Origin: an uncultured Collinsella sp.
GTDB lineage: Bacteria > Actinomycetota > Coriobacteriia > Coriobacteriales > Coriobacteriaceae
NCBI GenBank assembly: GCA_900552145.1
Contig: URYW01000009.1
Coordinates: 1 to 41,414, forward strand
Reading direction: 5' to 3'
DNA: 41,414 nt
The position numbers were made by a program, and so were the translations under genes. Shown in pieces: positions 25,283 through 32,981 of the stretch. The number at the start of each line of letters is the position of its first letter. Position 1 is the stretch's first letter. Under the pieces are notes generated by a model. That model made no database searches and was not told the origin of the DNA. It saw only the letters and a program-made list of their open reading frames with translations.

Positions 25283-26290
25283 GTGGCGAACGCCATCGAC
25301 CAGCTCACGGACCGCGTGCTCGTGCTCGGCCGCCTCACCATCGTCCGCCGTGCCATTACCGCCGTGGCGGTCACAATTTCTGCCGTCCTCCAAACATTCC
25401 TGATCCAGGCGTTCATTCAGCCCGCCGACCTGCTTCCGAGCGGTCTCACCGGCGTCGCGGTCCTGCTCGATCGCGTTACCTCGCTCGGCGGCGTTCACAT
25501 CGACATCTCGCTCGGTATGCTCGCGCTCAACATCCCCGTGGCGCTCCTATGCTGGAGTGGCATCAGCAAGCGCTTCGTCATCTTCTCGATGATGCAGGTC
25601 GTGCTCTCATCGCTCTTTCTCAACATCTTTCACTTCGCCCCGTTTTTGGGCGACAAGATCATGCTCATCATTTTTGGCGGCGTGGTCTCGGGTCTGGGCG
25701 CTGCCATCGCGCTAAAGTCCGGCGCATCCACCGGCGGCACCGACTTTATCGCGCTGTGGGTTTCCAACCACACGGGCAAGACCATCTGGGGCGTCATCTT
25801 TGGTTTCAACTGCTTTATCCTGGCGATCTTTGGTTTTATGTTTGGCTGGGACAAGGCGGCGTATTCCATCGTGTTCCAGTTTATTTCGACCAAGACCATC
25901 GACAGTTTCTATCGTCGCTACGACCGCGTGACGCTGCAAATCACGACGCGCAAGGCAGACGAAGTCATGACCGCCTATGTTGACCATTTTCAGCATGGCA
26001 TTAGCTGCGCTGAGGTCATCGGCGGATACAGCCGTGAAAAGATGTACCTGCTGCACGCCGTTGTTTCGACCTACGAGAGTCAGGACATTATCAAGCTGGT
26101 GTGTGACATTGATCCCGGCGCCGTGATCAACGTGTTCCACACGCTCAACTTTGTGGGCGGCTGGTGGGGCGGGCATGTCGACGAGCCCATGCCCACGGCC
26201 GTACCCGATCCCGACAAGCCCGCGCGCATGGCCAGCAGGCAGGCGCGCCTCAGCGAGCAGGACAGCCTACAGCAGGACGACGGCAAGTAG
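25283..26290 (+). CDS. YitT-family membrane protein
   Basis: A 335-residue protein with five or six membrane helices (YitT domain, about residues 20-215; LLPSGLTGVAVLLDRV, SGASTGGTDFIALWV) and a cytoplasmic C-terminal DUF2179 domain (about 215-300; VTLQITTRKADEVMTAYVDH, YSREKMYLLHAVVS). Function of the family is unsettled. The start is GTG at 25283, preceded by AAAGGAG; the reading from 25262 would begin before this ribosome site. The C-terminal tail is hydrophilic and Gln/Asp-rich. Confidence 0.87.
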   Translation: MANAIDQLTDRVLVLGRLTIVRRAITAVAVTISAVLQTFLIQAFIQPADLLPSGLTGVAVLLDRVTSLGGVHIDISLGMLALNIPVALLCWSGISKRFVIFSMMQVVLSSLFLNIFHFAPFLGDKIMLIIFGGVVSGLGAAIALKSGASTGGTDFIALWVSNHTGKTIWGVIFGFNCFILAIFGFMFGWDKAAYSIVFQFISTKTIDSFYRRYDRVTLQITTRKADEVMTAYVDHFQHGISCAEVIGGYSREKMYLLHAVVSTYESQDIIKLVCDIDPGAVINVFHTLNFVGGWWGGHVDEPMPTAVPDPDKPARMASRQARLSEQDSLQQDDGK

Positions 26291-26373
26291 GGTTTTGGCA
26301 TTTTGCCGGCCTGAGGTAACCCATCAGCATGAGCCCCTCGAAAGCCCCGTTGCTTTTTAGAGGCTCTCGTTTA

Positions 26374-26422
26374 CCCAGATAAAACCTACCAAAATGAAGC
26401 TGTCGCTTTTTGGTAGGGAGGG
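26374..26422 (+). repeat. Repeat family D, copy 3
   Basis: CCCAGATAAAACCTACCAAA followed by ATGAAGCTGTCGCTTTTTGG and TAGGG is the same imperfect palindrome as at 24238. It lies between yitT and the GntR gene. Confidence 0.7.
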
Positions 26423-26456
26423 TGTATCGTTTTATCAATATGAGGTAACATGAAAC

Positions 26457-26477
26457 TAGACGTTATATACGTATTAG
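26457..26477. promoter_or_regulatory. ACGTTATA-type operator before the GntR gene
   Basis: TAGACGTTATATACGTATTA contains ACGTTATA and the dyad CGTATATAACG in reverse. It lies 33 bp upstream of the GntR start, suggesting autoregulation, and matches sites at 19049 and 20311. Confidence 0.5.
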
Positions 26478-26509
26478 TTATTTCGATATTCCAATAAGAG
26501 TGATTAGAT

Positions 26510-27229
26510 ATGCCTACGCCCAAAAATGCACCGCTTTACCAGCAGATTTATGACGAAATCAAGGACGCGATCGAGAAAGGTGTTTATGCACCCAAGGAGC
26601 GTATTCCGTCCGAGCTTGAGCTAGCCGAGCAGTACGACGTGAGCCGCATTACGGTGCGCCGCGCCGTCGAGGAGCTGTGCTCCGATGGCTACCTGGTTAA
26701 GCAGCAGGGCCGTGGCACCTTTGTCTCCACGCCGCACATCAACCGCCAGTTCCACGCTTCGACGCTGCAGACGTTTACCGCGCTGTGTGCCGATAATGAC
26801 ATGAAGGCGGGCGCGCATGTGGTCGATCGCCAGATTGTGCCGGCACGTCAAAACGAGATGGAGTTCTTTGGCCTGCAGAAGGACGCGCTGCTGCTGCACA
26901 TCAAGCGCGTGCGTACGGCCGACGGCGAGCCCATTTTTGAGGAGAACATCTTTGTGCCGTTTGACGCCTACCGTGAGCTGTTGACGGCCGATCTTGAGGA
27001 CAAGTCGATTTTTTCCGAGGTCGAGCGTGTTGGCGGAACGCCGATTGTCTCGGTTGGCTACCGCACGGTCGAGGCCGTTCGCGCCAATACCGAGCAGGCG
27101 GCCGAGCTGGGCATCGCTCCGCACGATCCACTGCTCAACCTGCGTGCCGGCTTTATCGGCCCCAATGGCGAGCCGGTCCTGATGGGTAAGCAGTACTACG
27201 TGGGATCGCGCTACGTTATGGTGATGTAA
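26510..27229 (+). CDS. GntR/HutC-family regulator, probable PTS-operon regulator
   Basis: A 239-residue regulator with an N-terminal winged helix (APLYQQIYDEIKDAIEKGVY, SELELAEQYDVSRITVRRAVEE, QQGRGTFV) and a UTRA ligand domain (LLLHIKRVRTADGEPIFEEN, GKQYYVGSRYVMVM). It resembles the regulator at 29542 much more than the one at 16856. It probably controls the EamA gene, the PTS operon and itself through the ACGTTATA sites (inference). Only a weak ribosome site precedes the ATG. A hairpin and repeat B copy 3 follow the stop. Confidence 0.92.
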   Translation: MPTPKNAPLYQQIYDEIKDAIEKGVYAPKERIPSELELAEQYDVSRITVRRAVEELCSDGYLVKQQGRGTFVSTPHINRQFHASTLQTFTALCADNDMKAGAHVVDRQIVPARQNEMEFFGLQKDALLLHIKRVRTADGEPIFEENIFVPFDAYRELLTADLEDKSIFSEVERVGGTPIVSVGYRTVEAVRANTEQAAELGIAPHDPLLNLRAGFIGPNGEPVLMGKQYYVGSRYVMVM

Positions 27230-27257
27230 GTTACGCGGTTTTACTAAACCGCGTAAC
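27230..27257 (+). terminator. 12-bp perfect hairpin after the GntR gene
   Basis: GTTACGCGGTTT / AAACCGCGTAAC with loop TACT starts at the base after the stop codon. It is one base different from the hairpin at 18776. Confidence 0.55.
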
Positions 27258-27259
27258 TA

Positions 27260-27390
27260 GTCGACGCTGCAAACGCCCCTAAGCGGCAATCTGACGTTCA
27301 ATCGTCGGTCGCGTACCGAAGTACGCTTCCCTCCTCTTTCACGTCACCTTGCTCGCTTAGGGGCGTTTTCGCTGACTTATGCTCAACCAG
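27260..27390 (+). repeat. Structured repeat family B, copy 3
   Basis: It has the conserved GTCGACGCTGC, GGCAATCTGACGTTCAA, TTTCACGTCACCTTGC and GCTGACTTATGCTCAACCAG. The arms 27271-27285 and 27354-27368 pair perfectly over 15 bp. The inner hairpin GCGTAC/GTACGC is at 27311-27326. Confidence 0.8.
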
Positions 27391-27414
27391 CGACGTTTCC
27401 GCGCTTGTCAAGAG

Positions 27415-27473
27415 ACTAGTCATTGGGGACGTTCTTAAACGACTGGTCATTCAAGAACGTCCCCAATGACTAC
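27415..27473. repeat. Palindromic repeat family C, copy 2
   Basis: GGGGACGTTCTT (27425) and AAGAACGTCCCC (27453-27464) flank GACTGGTCATT. The outer parts GACTAGTCATT and AATGACT extend the palindrome. It matches the copy at 18952. Nothing else is seen up to the recQ start at 27563. Confidence 0.7.
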
Positions 27474-27562
27474 CCGCAGAATGAGCGTGGCTGATAGCCG
27501 TGCGGCAACGGTCCGCGTGGCGGCGTATAATCGGCGGCAGATGATTCTGACGTTAGGAAACC

Positions 27563-29539
27563 ATGACCGATAGCATGCAGCAGATGGCGCTCGACACGCT
27601 CGGCGCCTATTTTGGCTACACCTCGTTTCGCCCGGGACAGGATCGCATGGTGGATGCGATTCTTGCCGGCCGCGATGCGCTCGGCGTTATGCCCACAGGC
27701 GCCGGCAAGTCCATTTGCTACCAGGTGCCTGCGCTTATGCTGCCCGGCATCACCTTTGTGGTGAGCCCGTTGCTGTCGCTTATGGAGGACCAGACCCGTG
27801 CGTTGCTCGCGGCGGGTGCGCGGCCCAGCTATCTCAACTCCAGCCTTACGCCGGCTCAGCAAAATACCGTGCTCAAGCGGGCGCGCGAGGGCCGCTATCA
27901 GCTTATGTATGTGGCACCCGAGCGTCTGCTCGAGCCGCGCTTTTTAGCCTTTGCGCAGGAAGCCGCGGCGGACGGTGGCATTGGCGTGCCGCTCGTGGCC
28001 ATTGACGAGGCCCACTGCGTGAGCCAGTGGGGCCAGGATTTCCGTCCCGCTTACTTGCAGATTCGCGAGTTTATCGATTCGCTGCCGCGGCGCCCGATCG
28101 TGGCGGCGTTTACCGCCACGGCGACCGAGCGCGTGCGCGCGGACATTCAGCAGATGCTCGGCCTGCAAAATCCCGCGACGGTAGTGACGGGCTTCGATCG
28201 CAAGAACCTCTACTTTGGTTGCGAGGAGATGGGCGACAAGGCCAAGACCGCCTGGGTGCGCGACTACGTGATCGCGCATTCGAGCGAGAGCGGCATCGTG
28301 TATTGCTCGACCCGCAAGACGGTCGACGCGCTGGCCGCGAAGCTTGCCGAGGCACTGGGCCCCAGCGGCATTCGCGTGGGCCGCTACCATGCCGGCATGG
28401 GCAACGACGTCCGCCGCCAGAGTCAGCGCGCCTTTATCGACGACGACATCCAGGTGATGGTTGCTACCAACGCCTTTGGCATGGGCATCGACAAGCCCAA
28501 CGTGCGCTACGTCATCCACAACAACGTGCCCGAGAGCATCGAGGCCTACTACCAGGAGGCTGGTCGCGCCGGCCGCGATGGCGACCCGGCCAGCTGCCAC
28601 TTGCTGTGGAACGGCAACGATTTTCGCATGCGCCGCTTTCTGATCGACCGTGGCGATGCGGCCGACGAGGCGCTCGATGACGAGCAGCGCGCGTGGGCGC
28701 TCCAAAACCGTTATCGTCTGCTCAGCCAGATGGAGGGCTACTGCAATACCACCGGCTGCCTGCGCGAATACATGCTGTGCTACTTTGGCGACGAGGCCGC
28801 GGCCGAGCATGTGGCAGCCGCCGCGGGCGGCACGGCAGACGACGCCGAGGGCTGCGGCAACTGCAGCAACTGTCTCACGCAGTTCGAGGTCGAGGACGTC
28901 ACCGATATGGCCCGCGCCGCCGTGCGTTATGTGGCCACGCGTCCCATGCGCTTTGGCAAGTCGCTCATCGCCGATGTGCTTCACGGCGGCAACACCGAGC
29001 GCATTCGCCAGATGCATTTGGACGAGGACTGCGGCTACGGTGAGCTGTCGGGCGAATCGGTCGGGCGCATCAAGGACATCATCGGCCAGCTGTGCGGTCG
29101 CGGTTATCTGGCTACCTCGCAGGGGCAGTACCCGGTCGTGGGACTGGGTCCGCGTGCCGGCGAGGTCGAGGACGAGGCGTTTGCCTTTACCGTTAAGCGT
29201 CGCGCGTCCAAGCGCAAGGCCTCGGCCCGCGCCCGCCGCGCCGTCGATCTGCTGCGTGAGGAGGCCGAGCTGGATCAGCGCCCGCGCGTGGGCGACGACG
29301 CCGAGCTGTTCGAGCGTCTGCGCGCCCTCCGCAAGGAGATCTCGACGGAGCTGGAGATGGCGCCGTATATGGTCTTTTCCGACAAGGCCCTGCGCGGCCT
29401 GTGCCGCCTGCGTCCACAGACGCGCGACGAGCTGATCCAGGTCAACGGCATTGGCGAGAAAAAAGCCGACGCCTTTGGCGAGCAGTTTATGGCGGCGATT
29501 GAAGAGTTTGAGTCCGAGCATGCGCGGGATGGAGCGTAA
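27563..29539 (+). CDS. recQ: ATP-dependent DNA helicase RecQ
   Basis: A 658-residue 3'-5' helicase for recombination repair. It has Walker A MPTGAGKSICYQ (about 43-54), the box IDEAHCVSQWGQDFRP (about 146), SAT-like TATATE, and motif VI YYQEAGRAGRDG. The zinc site is formed by Cys near 398, 405, 432 and 435 (CLREYMLC, CGNCSNC). A winged helix follows, then an Arg/Lys-rich linker (about 545-565) and a C-terminal HRDC domain (about 575-650, VNGIGEKKADAFGEQF). The ATG follows TTAGGAAA. The next gene starts 3 bp after the stop. Confidence 0.96.
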   Translation: MTDSMQQMALDTLGAYFGYTSFRPGQDRMVDAILAGRDALGVMPTGAGKSICYQVPALMLPGITFVVSPLLSLMEDQTRALLAAGARPSYLNSSLTPAQQNTVLKRAREGRYQLMYVAPERLLEPRFLAFAQEAAADGGIGVPLVAIDEAHCVSQWGQDFRPAYLQIREFIDSLPRRPIVAAFTATATERVRADIQQMLGLQNPATVVTGFDRKNLYFGCEEMGDKAKTAWVRDYVIAHSSESGIVYCSTRKTVDALAAKLAEALGPSGIRVGRYHAGMGNDVRRQSQRAFIDDDIQVMVATNAFGMGIDKPNVRYVIHNNVPESIEAYYQEAGRAGRDGDPASCHLLWNGNDFRMRRFLIDRGDAADEALDDEQRAWALQNRYRLLSQMEGYCNTTGCLREYMLCYFGDEAAAEHVAAAAGGTADDAEGCGNCSNCLTQFEVEDVTDMARAAVRYVATRPMRFGKSLIADVLHGGNTERIRQMHLDEDCGYGELSGESVGRIKDIIGQLCGRGYLATSQGQYPVVGLGPRAGEVEDEAFAFTVKRRASKRKASARARRAVDLLREEAELDQRPRVGDDAELFERLRALRKEISTELEMAPYMVFSDKALRGLCRLRPQTRDELIQVNGIGEKKADAFGEQFMAAIEEFESEHARDGA

Positions 29540-29541
29540 CG

Positions 29542-30297
29542 ATGGCTTTCGATAGCAAGACCGACCGTACTGACGTGTCCGCCGTGCCGCTGTACCAGCA
29601 GGTCATGGACGACCTAAAGGGCGAGATCGCGCGCGGCGTGTACGCTGCCGGCTCGCGCATCCCTGCCGAGATGGAGCTCGCGAAGTCCTACGGCGTGGGG
29701 CGCGTCACCGTGCGTCGCGCCATCGAGGAGCTGTCGCGTGCGGGGTATCTCAACCGCCAGCAGGGGAGGGGCACCTTTGTGTGTGCGCCCAAGCTCAAGC
29801 GCAAGATTCGCCAGAAGGGTGACGTCCAGAGCTTTACTGAGGGTTGTGCTGCCAACGACATGGTGCCGGGTGCGCGTCTGGTGTCGCGCACGGTGGTCGC
29901 GGCGACGCACGAGGATGCGGCGTTCTTTGGCGTGGAGCCCGGCTGCGAGCTTATCGTGGTCGAACGCGTGCGCACAGCCGACGGCATCCCTGTCATGCTT
30001 GAGAACAACGCCTTTGTGCTCGCCGACCATCCCTACCTGCAGACGCTGGCCGATGAGGACCTCACCGATAACTCGATCTTTGCGCTCGTCGCCGCGCATT
30101 CGGGTCGCGCGCCGCTCAAGTCCGACCCCTGCACCGTGGAGATTGCGCTTGCCGATGCTCAGGCGGCCCCGCTGCTGGAGGTGCCGGTCGGCGAGCCGCT
30201 CTTCTATATGGAGGCATACTTTACCGATGAGGACGAGCGGCCCTTGCTGCTCGGACGCCAAAAGATCGTGGGCTCGCGCTACGTGTTCGACATCTAA
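29542..30297 (+). CDS. GntR/HutC-family regulator, upstream of SIS paralogue 3
   Basis: A 251-residue regulator with a winged helix (VPLYQQVMDDLKGEIARGVY, EMELAKSYGVGRVTVRRAIE, QQGRGTFV) and a UTRA domain (GCELIVVERVRTADGIPVML, LLLGRQKIVGSRYVFDI). It begins two bases after the recQ stop, so it may be co-transcribed with recQ as well as linked to the SIS gene at 30442. A repeated ATAG(A/G)ACAACAT motif in the intergenic region is the likely binding site. It looks like a paralogue of the 26510 regulator. Confidence 0.92.
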   Translation: MAFDSKTDRTDVSAVPLYQQVMDDLKGEIARGVYAAGSRIPAEMELAKSYGVGRVTVRRAIEELSRAGYLNRQQGRGTFVCAPKLKRKIRQKGDVQSFTEGCAANDMVPGARLVSRTVVAATHEDAAFFGVEPGCELIVVERVRTADGIPVMLENNAFVLADHPYLQTLADEDLTDNSIFALVAAHSGRAPLKSDPCTVEIALADAQAAPLLEVPVGEPLFYMEAYFTDEDERPLLLGRQKIVGSRYVFDI

Positions 30298-30306
30298 CGT
30301 CCACGG

Positions 30307-30388
30307 ATAGAACAACATGGAACAAGTTTGGTGAAGTGACTTCACCTGTGACAGCTTGCGTGCTATAAATAGGACAACATAGAACGAC
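30307..30388. promoter_or_regulatory. Operator pair, dyad and -10 box before SIS paralogue 3
   Basis: ATAGAACAACATGGAACAAG (30307-30326) and ATAGGACAACATAGAACGAC (30369-30388) are near-identical and 62 bp apart. Between them lie the perfect dyad GGTGAAGTGACTTCACC (30330-30346) and a TATAAA -10 box (30364-30369). The second site overlaps the predicted transcription start, fitting repression by the upstream GntR. Confidence 0.55.
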
Positions 30389-30441
30389 CTCAGGTACGAG
30401 CTGTCGTCGCTCAAAGCCGTCACACAGGGAGGAACGTCACC

Positions 30442-31410
30442 GTGAACGCACACGATCTGGTTCAGGAAATTATCGAGCGCAAGGGTAAGATCGAGAATGT
30501 CTTTTGGATCGCCTGCGGTGGTTCGATGATTGACCTGATGCCGGCCAATGAGCTGCTCAAGCGTGAGGCCACCACGTTTACCTCGACGGTCTACACGGCA
30601 CGCGAGTTTTGCCTGATGGCTCCCAAGAGTCTTGGCGAGAAGTCGCTCGTCATTGCCTGCAGCCACAGCGGCAACACGCAGGAGGTCGTCGACGGCTGCG
30701 AGGTGGCGCTGGCCGCCGGTGCCGAGGTCATTGCCCTTACCGACTGCGAGGGCTCAAAGATCGACAACGGCAAGTGGACTACCTGGGTTTATCCGTGGGG
30801 CGAGGGCGTGTCACAGGCCGAGGTTCCGCAGGGTATCGGCGCTCTGATCGCCGCTGAGCTGCTCGACCAGCAGGAGGGCTACGAGGCGCTCGCCGACATG
30901 TACGCCGGCCTTAAGCAGATGGACGCCCTGCTGCCCGCTGCCCGCGAGAAGGTCAACGCCGAGCTGGGCGATCGCTTTGCCGAGCTCTGCCAGCAGCACA
31001 AGTTCTTCTACATCCTGGGATCCGGTCCCAACTTTAGCCAGGCCTACGCCATGGCCATCTGCTCGCTCATGGAGATGCAGTGGCAGCACTGCTGCTATAT
31101 CCACTCCGGCGAGTATTTCCACGGTCCCTTCGAGGCTACCGAGCCCGGTGTGTTCTACTTTGTGCAGCTCGGATCGGGCGAGTGTCGCCCCATGGAGGAG
31201 CGCGCACTGGCGTTCCTCAACACGCATACCGATACGGTTATGGTGCTCGACGCGCTCGAGTACGGCGTGGGCGACGTGCCCGCCAGCGTGCGTTCTTACC
31301 TGGAGCCGATCTTCTTCTATGCGATGAGCTGCGAGTTGCGCGCCGCCCGCGGCAAGGTCTTCGACCACAGCCCCGAGGTCCGTCGCTACATGGGCATCGA
31401 ACAGTACTAG
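30442..31410 (+). CDS. SIS-domain deglycase-like protein (paralogue 3)
   Basis: A 322-residue two-SIS-domain protein of the FrlB/FraB/GfrF type. It has WIACGGSMIDLMPANELL, the phosphosugar loop SHSGNTQE, GEYFHGPFE with both polar residues, and the C-terminus VRRYMGIEQY. The start is GTG at 30442, after GGGAGGAA. It is expected to cleave a phosphorylated glycated amino acid or related sugar amine. No transporter adjoins it, so the PTS at 20355 or another locus would have to supply substrate. It is regulated separately from paralogues 1 and 2. Confidence 0.87.
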   Translation: MNAHDLVQEIIERKGKIENVFWIACGGSMIDLMPANELLKREATTFTSTVYTAREFCLMAPKSLGEKSLVIACSHSGNTQEVVDGCEVALAAGAEVIALTDCEGSKIDNGKWTTWVYPWGEGVSQAEVPQGIGALIAAELLDQQEGYEALADMYAGLKQMDALLPAAREKVNAELGDRFAELCQQHKFFYILGSGPNFSQAYAMAICSLMEMQWQHCCYIHSGEYFHGPFEATEPGVFYFVQLGSGECRPMEERALAFLNTHTDTVMVLDALEYGVGDVPASVRSYLEPIFFYAMSCELRAARGKVFDHSPEVRRYMGIEQY

Positions 31411-31503
31411 GTAACGGGGAAAGCGATTTTTCATGATGGGGCTTTCGCCAAGCGCGGGCCCCGTTTGCGTTACGGCGTCCCTTTCCGTTTGTCGAAAAAC
31501 GAA

Positions 31504-31679
31504 GTCAAATACTTTTCCTGAGAAGTGAACGACCTATTTTGGACCCCCGAAGCATCGACATTTTTTGGCGCCAAAATCGCAGGAAAATCTTAATGAAACT
31601 GCAGGAAATGGTCCCCATAAAGTGTCGATGCTTCGGGGGCTTGTTTCTGCTCGTTCACTTTTCGGGAAAAGTATTAGAC
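31504..31679. repeat. Large imperfect palindrome (family F, element 2)
   Basis: The two halves are imperfect reverse complements over about 60 bp each. Outer parts: AATACTTTTCC / GGAAAAGTATT and AAGTGAACGA / TCGTTCACTT. Inner part: CCCCCGAAGCATCGACA / TGTCGATGCTTCGGGGG. A 55-bp centre separates them. It resembles a miniature inverted-repeat element. Nothing else is seen in 31411-31707. Confidence 0.75.
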
Positions 31680-31707
31680 CTAAATCTGCAAGCGTGTCGC
31701 GTGAGTC

Positions 31708-31750
31708 AAAAAGCGGGCTGCGCCGGTGGGTTTCCGGCGCGGCCCGTTTT
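31708..31750 (-). terminator. Terminator of the dehydrogenase gene
   Basis: GCGGGCTGCGCCGG (31713-31726) pairs with CCGGCGCGGCCCG (31734-31746). On the minus strand the stem is followed by TTTTTG, and on the plus strand by TTTT, so it may work in both directions. Confidence 0.8.
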
Positions 31751-31792
31751 ACATTGCGTCCGTATGAGCGAGTTGTCGCATCAACCGGCAGA

Positions 31793-32770
31793 CTACTTGG
31801 CGTCGTAGGCCTCGGCGTCCCACCAGTCGAGCTGGGCGATGTTGTCGCGGATGTGCTGGCAGCTCTTGTGGAAGCCCTCGAGCTCGTGCTCGGAAAGGTC
31901 CAGCGTGTAGACCTCCTCGACACCCTCGGCACCGATCACGCACGGCAGGGAGGTAAAGATGCCCTCCTCGTCATACTGGCCGGTCATAAGCGTAGAGGCC
32001 GAAAGTACGGCGTGCTCGTTGTGCAGCACGGCGGCGCAGACGCGCGCGGCGGAGTTGGCGACGGCGTACTCGGTGCACTGCTTGCCGGCGTAGGTCACAT
32101 AGCCGCCCTTGCGCGCGAGCTCCTCGACCTCCATGTGGTCGAAGGCATACTTGTCGGGGTTCTCGGCTTGAAGTTCGGTGAGGCTCTTGCCGGCGATGGT
32201 TGCGGCCTTAAAGGCGGCCAGCTGGCTAAAGCCGTGCTCGCCGATCATGTAGGCGTCGATAGACTTGGGGCTCACGCCGACCTTCTTGGAGATCTCGGTG
32301 CGCAGGCGGGCGGAGTCCAGGCCACAGCCCGAGCCGATGATCTTCTTGGGATCGTAGCCGGTCAGGTGCCACAACTCGGTGCACACGACGTCGCAGGGGT
32401 TGGAGATGCTCACGAAGATGCCGTCAAAGCCGGCATCCACGATGCGCTTGGCAAAGGTGCGGGCGGCGTCGGTGGTAAAGAACAGCTCGCCGTCGCGGTT
32501 GCCAGCGGCCAGTGCGACCTTGCCGGCGGCGTTGACGATGACGTCGCAGCAGGCCAGCTCCTCGTAGCGGTCGTAGCAGTTGACGATTTTGGTGTTGTAC
32601 GGGACAAACGAAAGGGAGTCGCGCAGGTCCTGGACCTCGGACGTCACCTTGGCCTCGTTGATATCGCACAGATACAGCTCATCGGCAATGCCCTGCATGA
32701 GCAGGCTGTTGGCGACATGTGCTCCTACGTGGCCCTGGCCGACCACACCGATCTTACGCGTCTGGTACAT
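31793..32770 (-). CDS. L-lactate / L-2-hydroxyacid dehydrogenase
   Basis: A 325-residue NAD-dependent dehydrogenase of the LDH/MDH superfamily that reduces a 2-oxoacid. It has the Rossmann motif GVVGQGHVGAHVA, catalytic His in GEHGFSQ, substrate-binding Arg in LDSARLR, and NPCDV. The active-site loop reads AGKVALAAGNR: the Gln that gives LDH its pyruvate preference is replaced by Ala, although the loop Arg is kept. This resembles the 2-hydroxyisocaproate dehydrogenase branch, so bulkier 2-oxoacids are possible substrates. The ATG at 32770 follows AAAGGA; an extension to 32809 is unlikely. It is divergent from metA. Confidence 0.88.
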   Translation of the reverse strand: MYQTRKIGVVGQGHVGAHVANSLLMQGIADELYLCDINEAKVTSEVQDLRDSLSFVPYNTKIVNCYDRYEELACCDVIVNAAGKVALAAGNRDGELFFTTDAARTFAKRIVDAGFDGIFVSISNPCDVVCTELWHLTGYDPKKIIGSGCGLDSARLRTEISKKVGVSPKSIDAYMIGEHGFSQLAAFKAATIAGKSLTELQAENPDKYAFDHMEVEELARKGGYVTYAGKQCTEYAVANSAARVCAAVLHNEHAVLSASTLMTGQYDEEGIFTSLPCVIGAEGVEEVYTLDLSEHELEGFHKSCQHIRDNIAQLDWWDAEAYDAK

Positions 32771-32981
32771 ATATGTATCCTTTCGGCCGAGTTTTTCGCG
32801 TCGAACCATTGTAGCGTCCTGCTGCTACTTTGCTAGGCTAAAGTGCCGTAGATTTTTGGGACATGCCTTAATCTCTGCTTTTGGAGTGATTTGGGCCGCT
32901 GACGGCATCGCTGGGCGATACACTCGCGCGGATGGGGCCGCTCGTTGTACCATAGCTGCAACTGACTCGTAAGGAGCATCC

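Noticed and set aside
27944..29521. 525-codon minus-strand open frame
   Set aside because: Antisense to recQ.
31565..32836. 423-codon plus-strand open frame
   Set aside because: Antisense to the dehydrogenase gene and runs through a palindromic element and a terminator.
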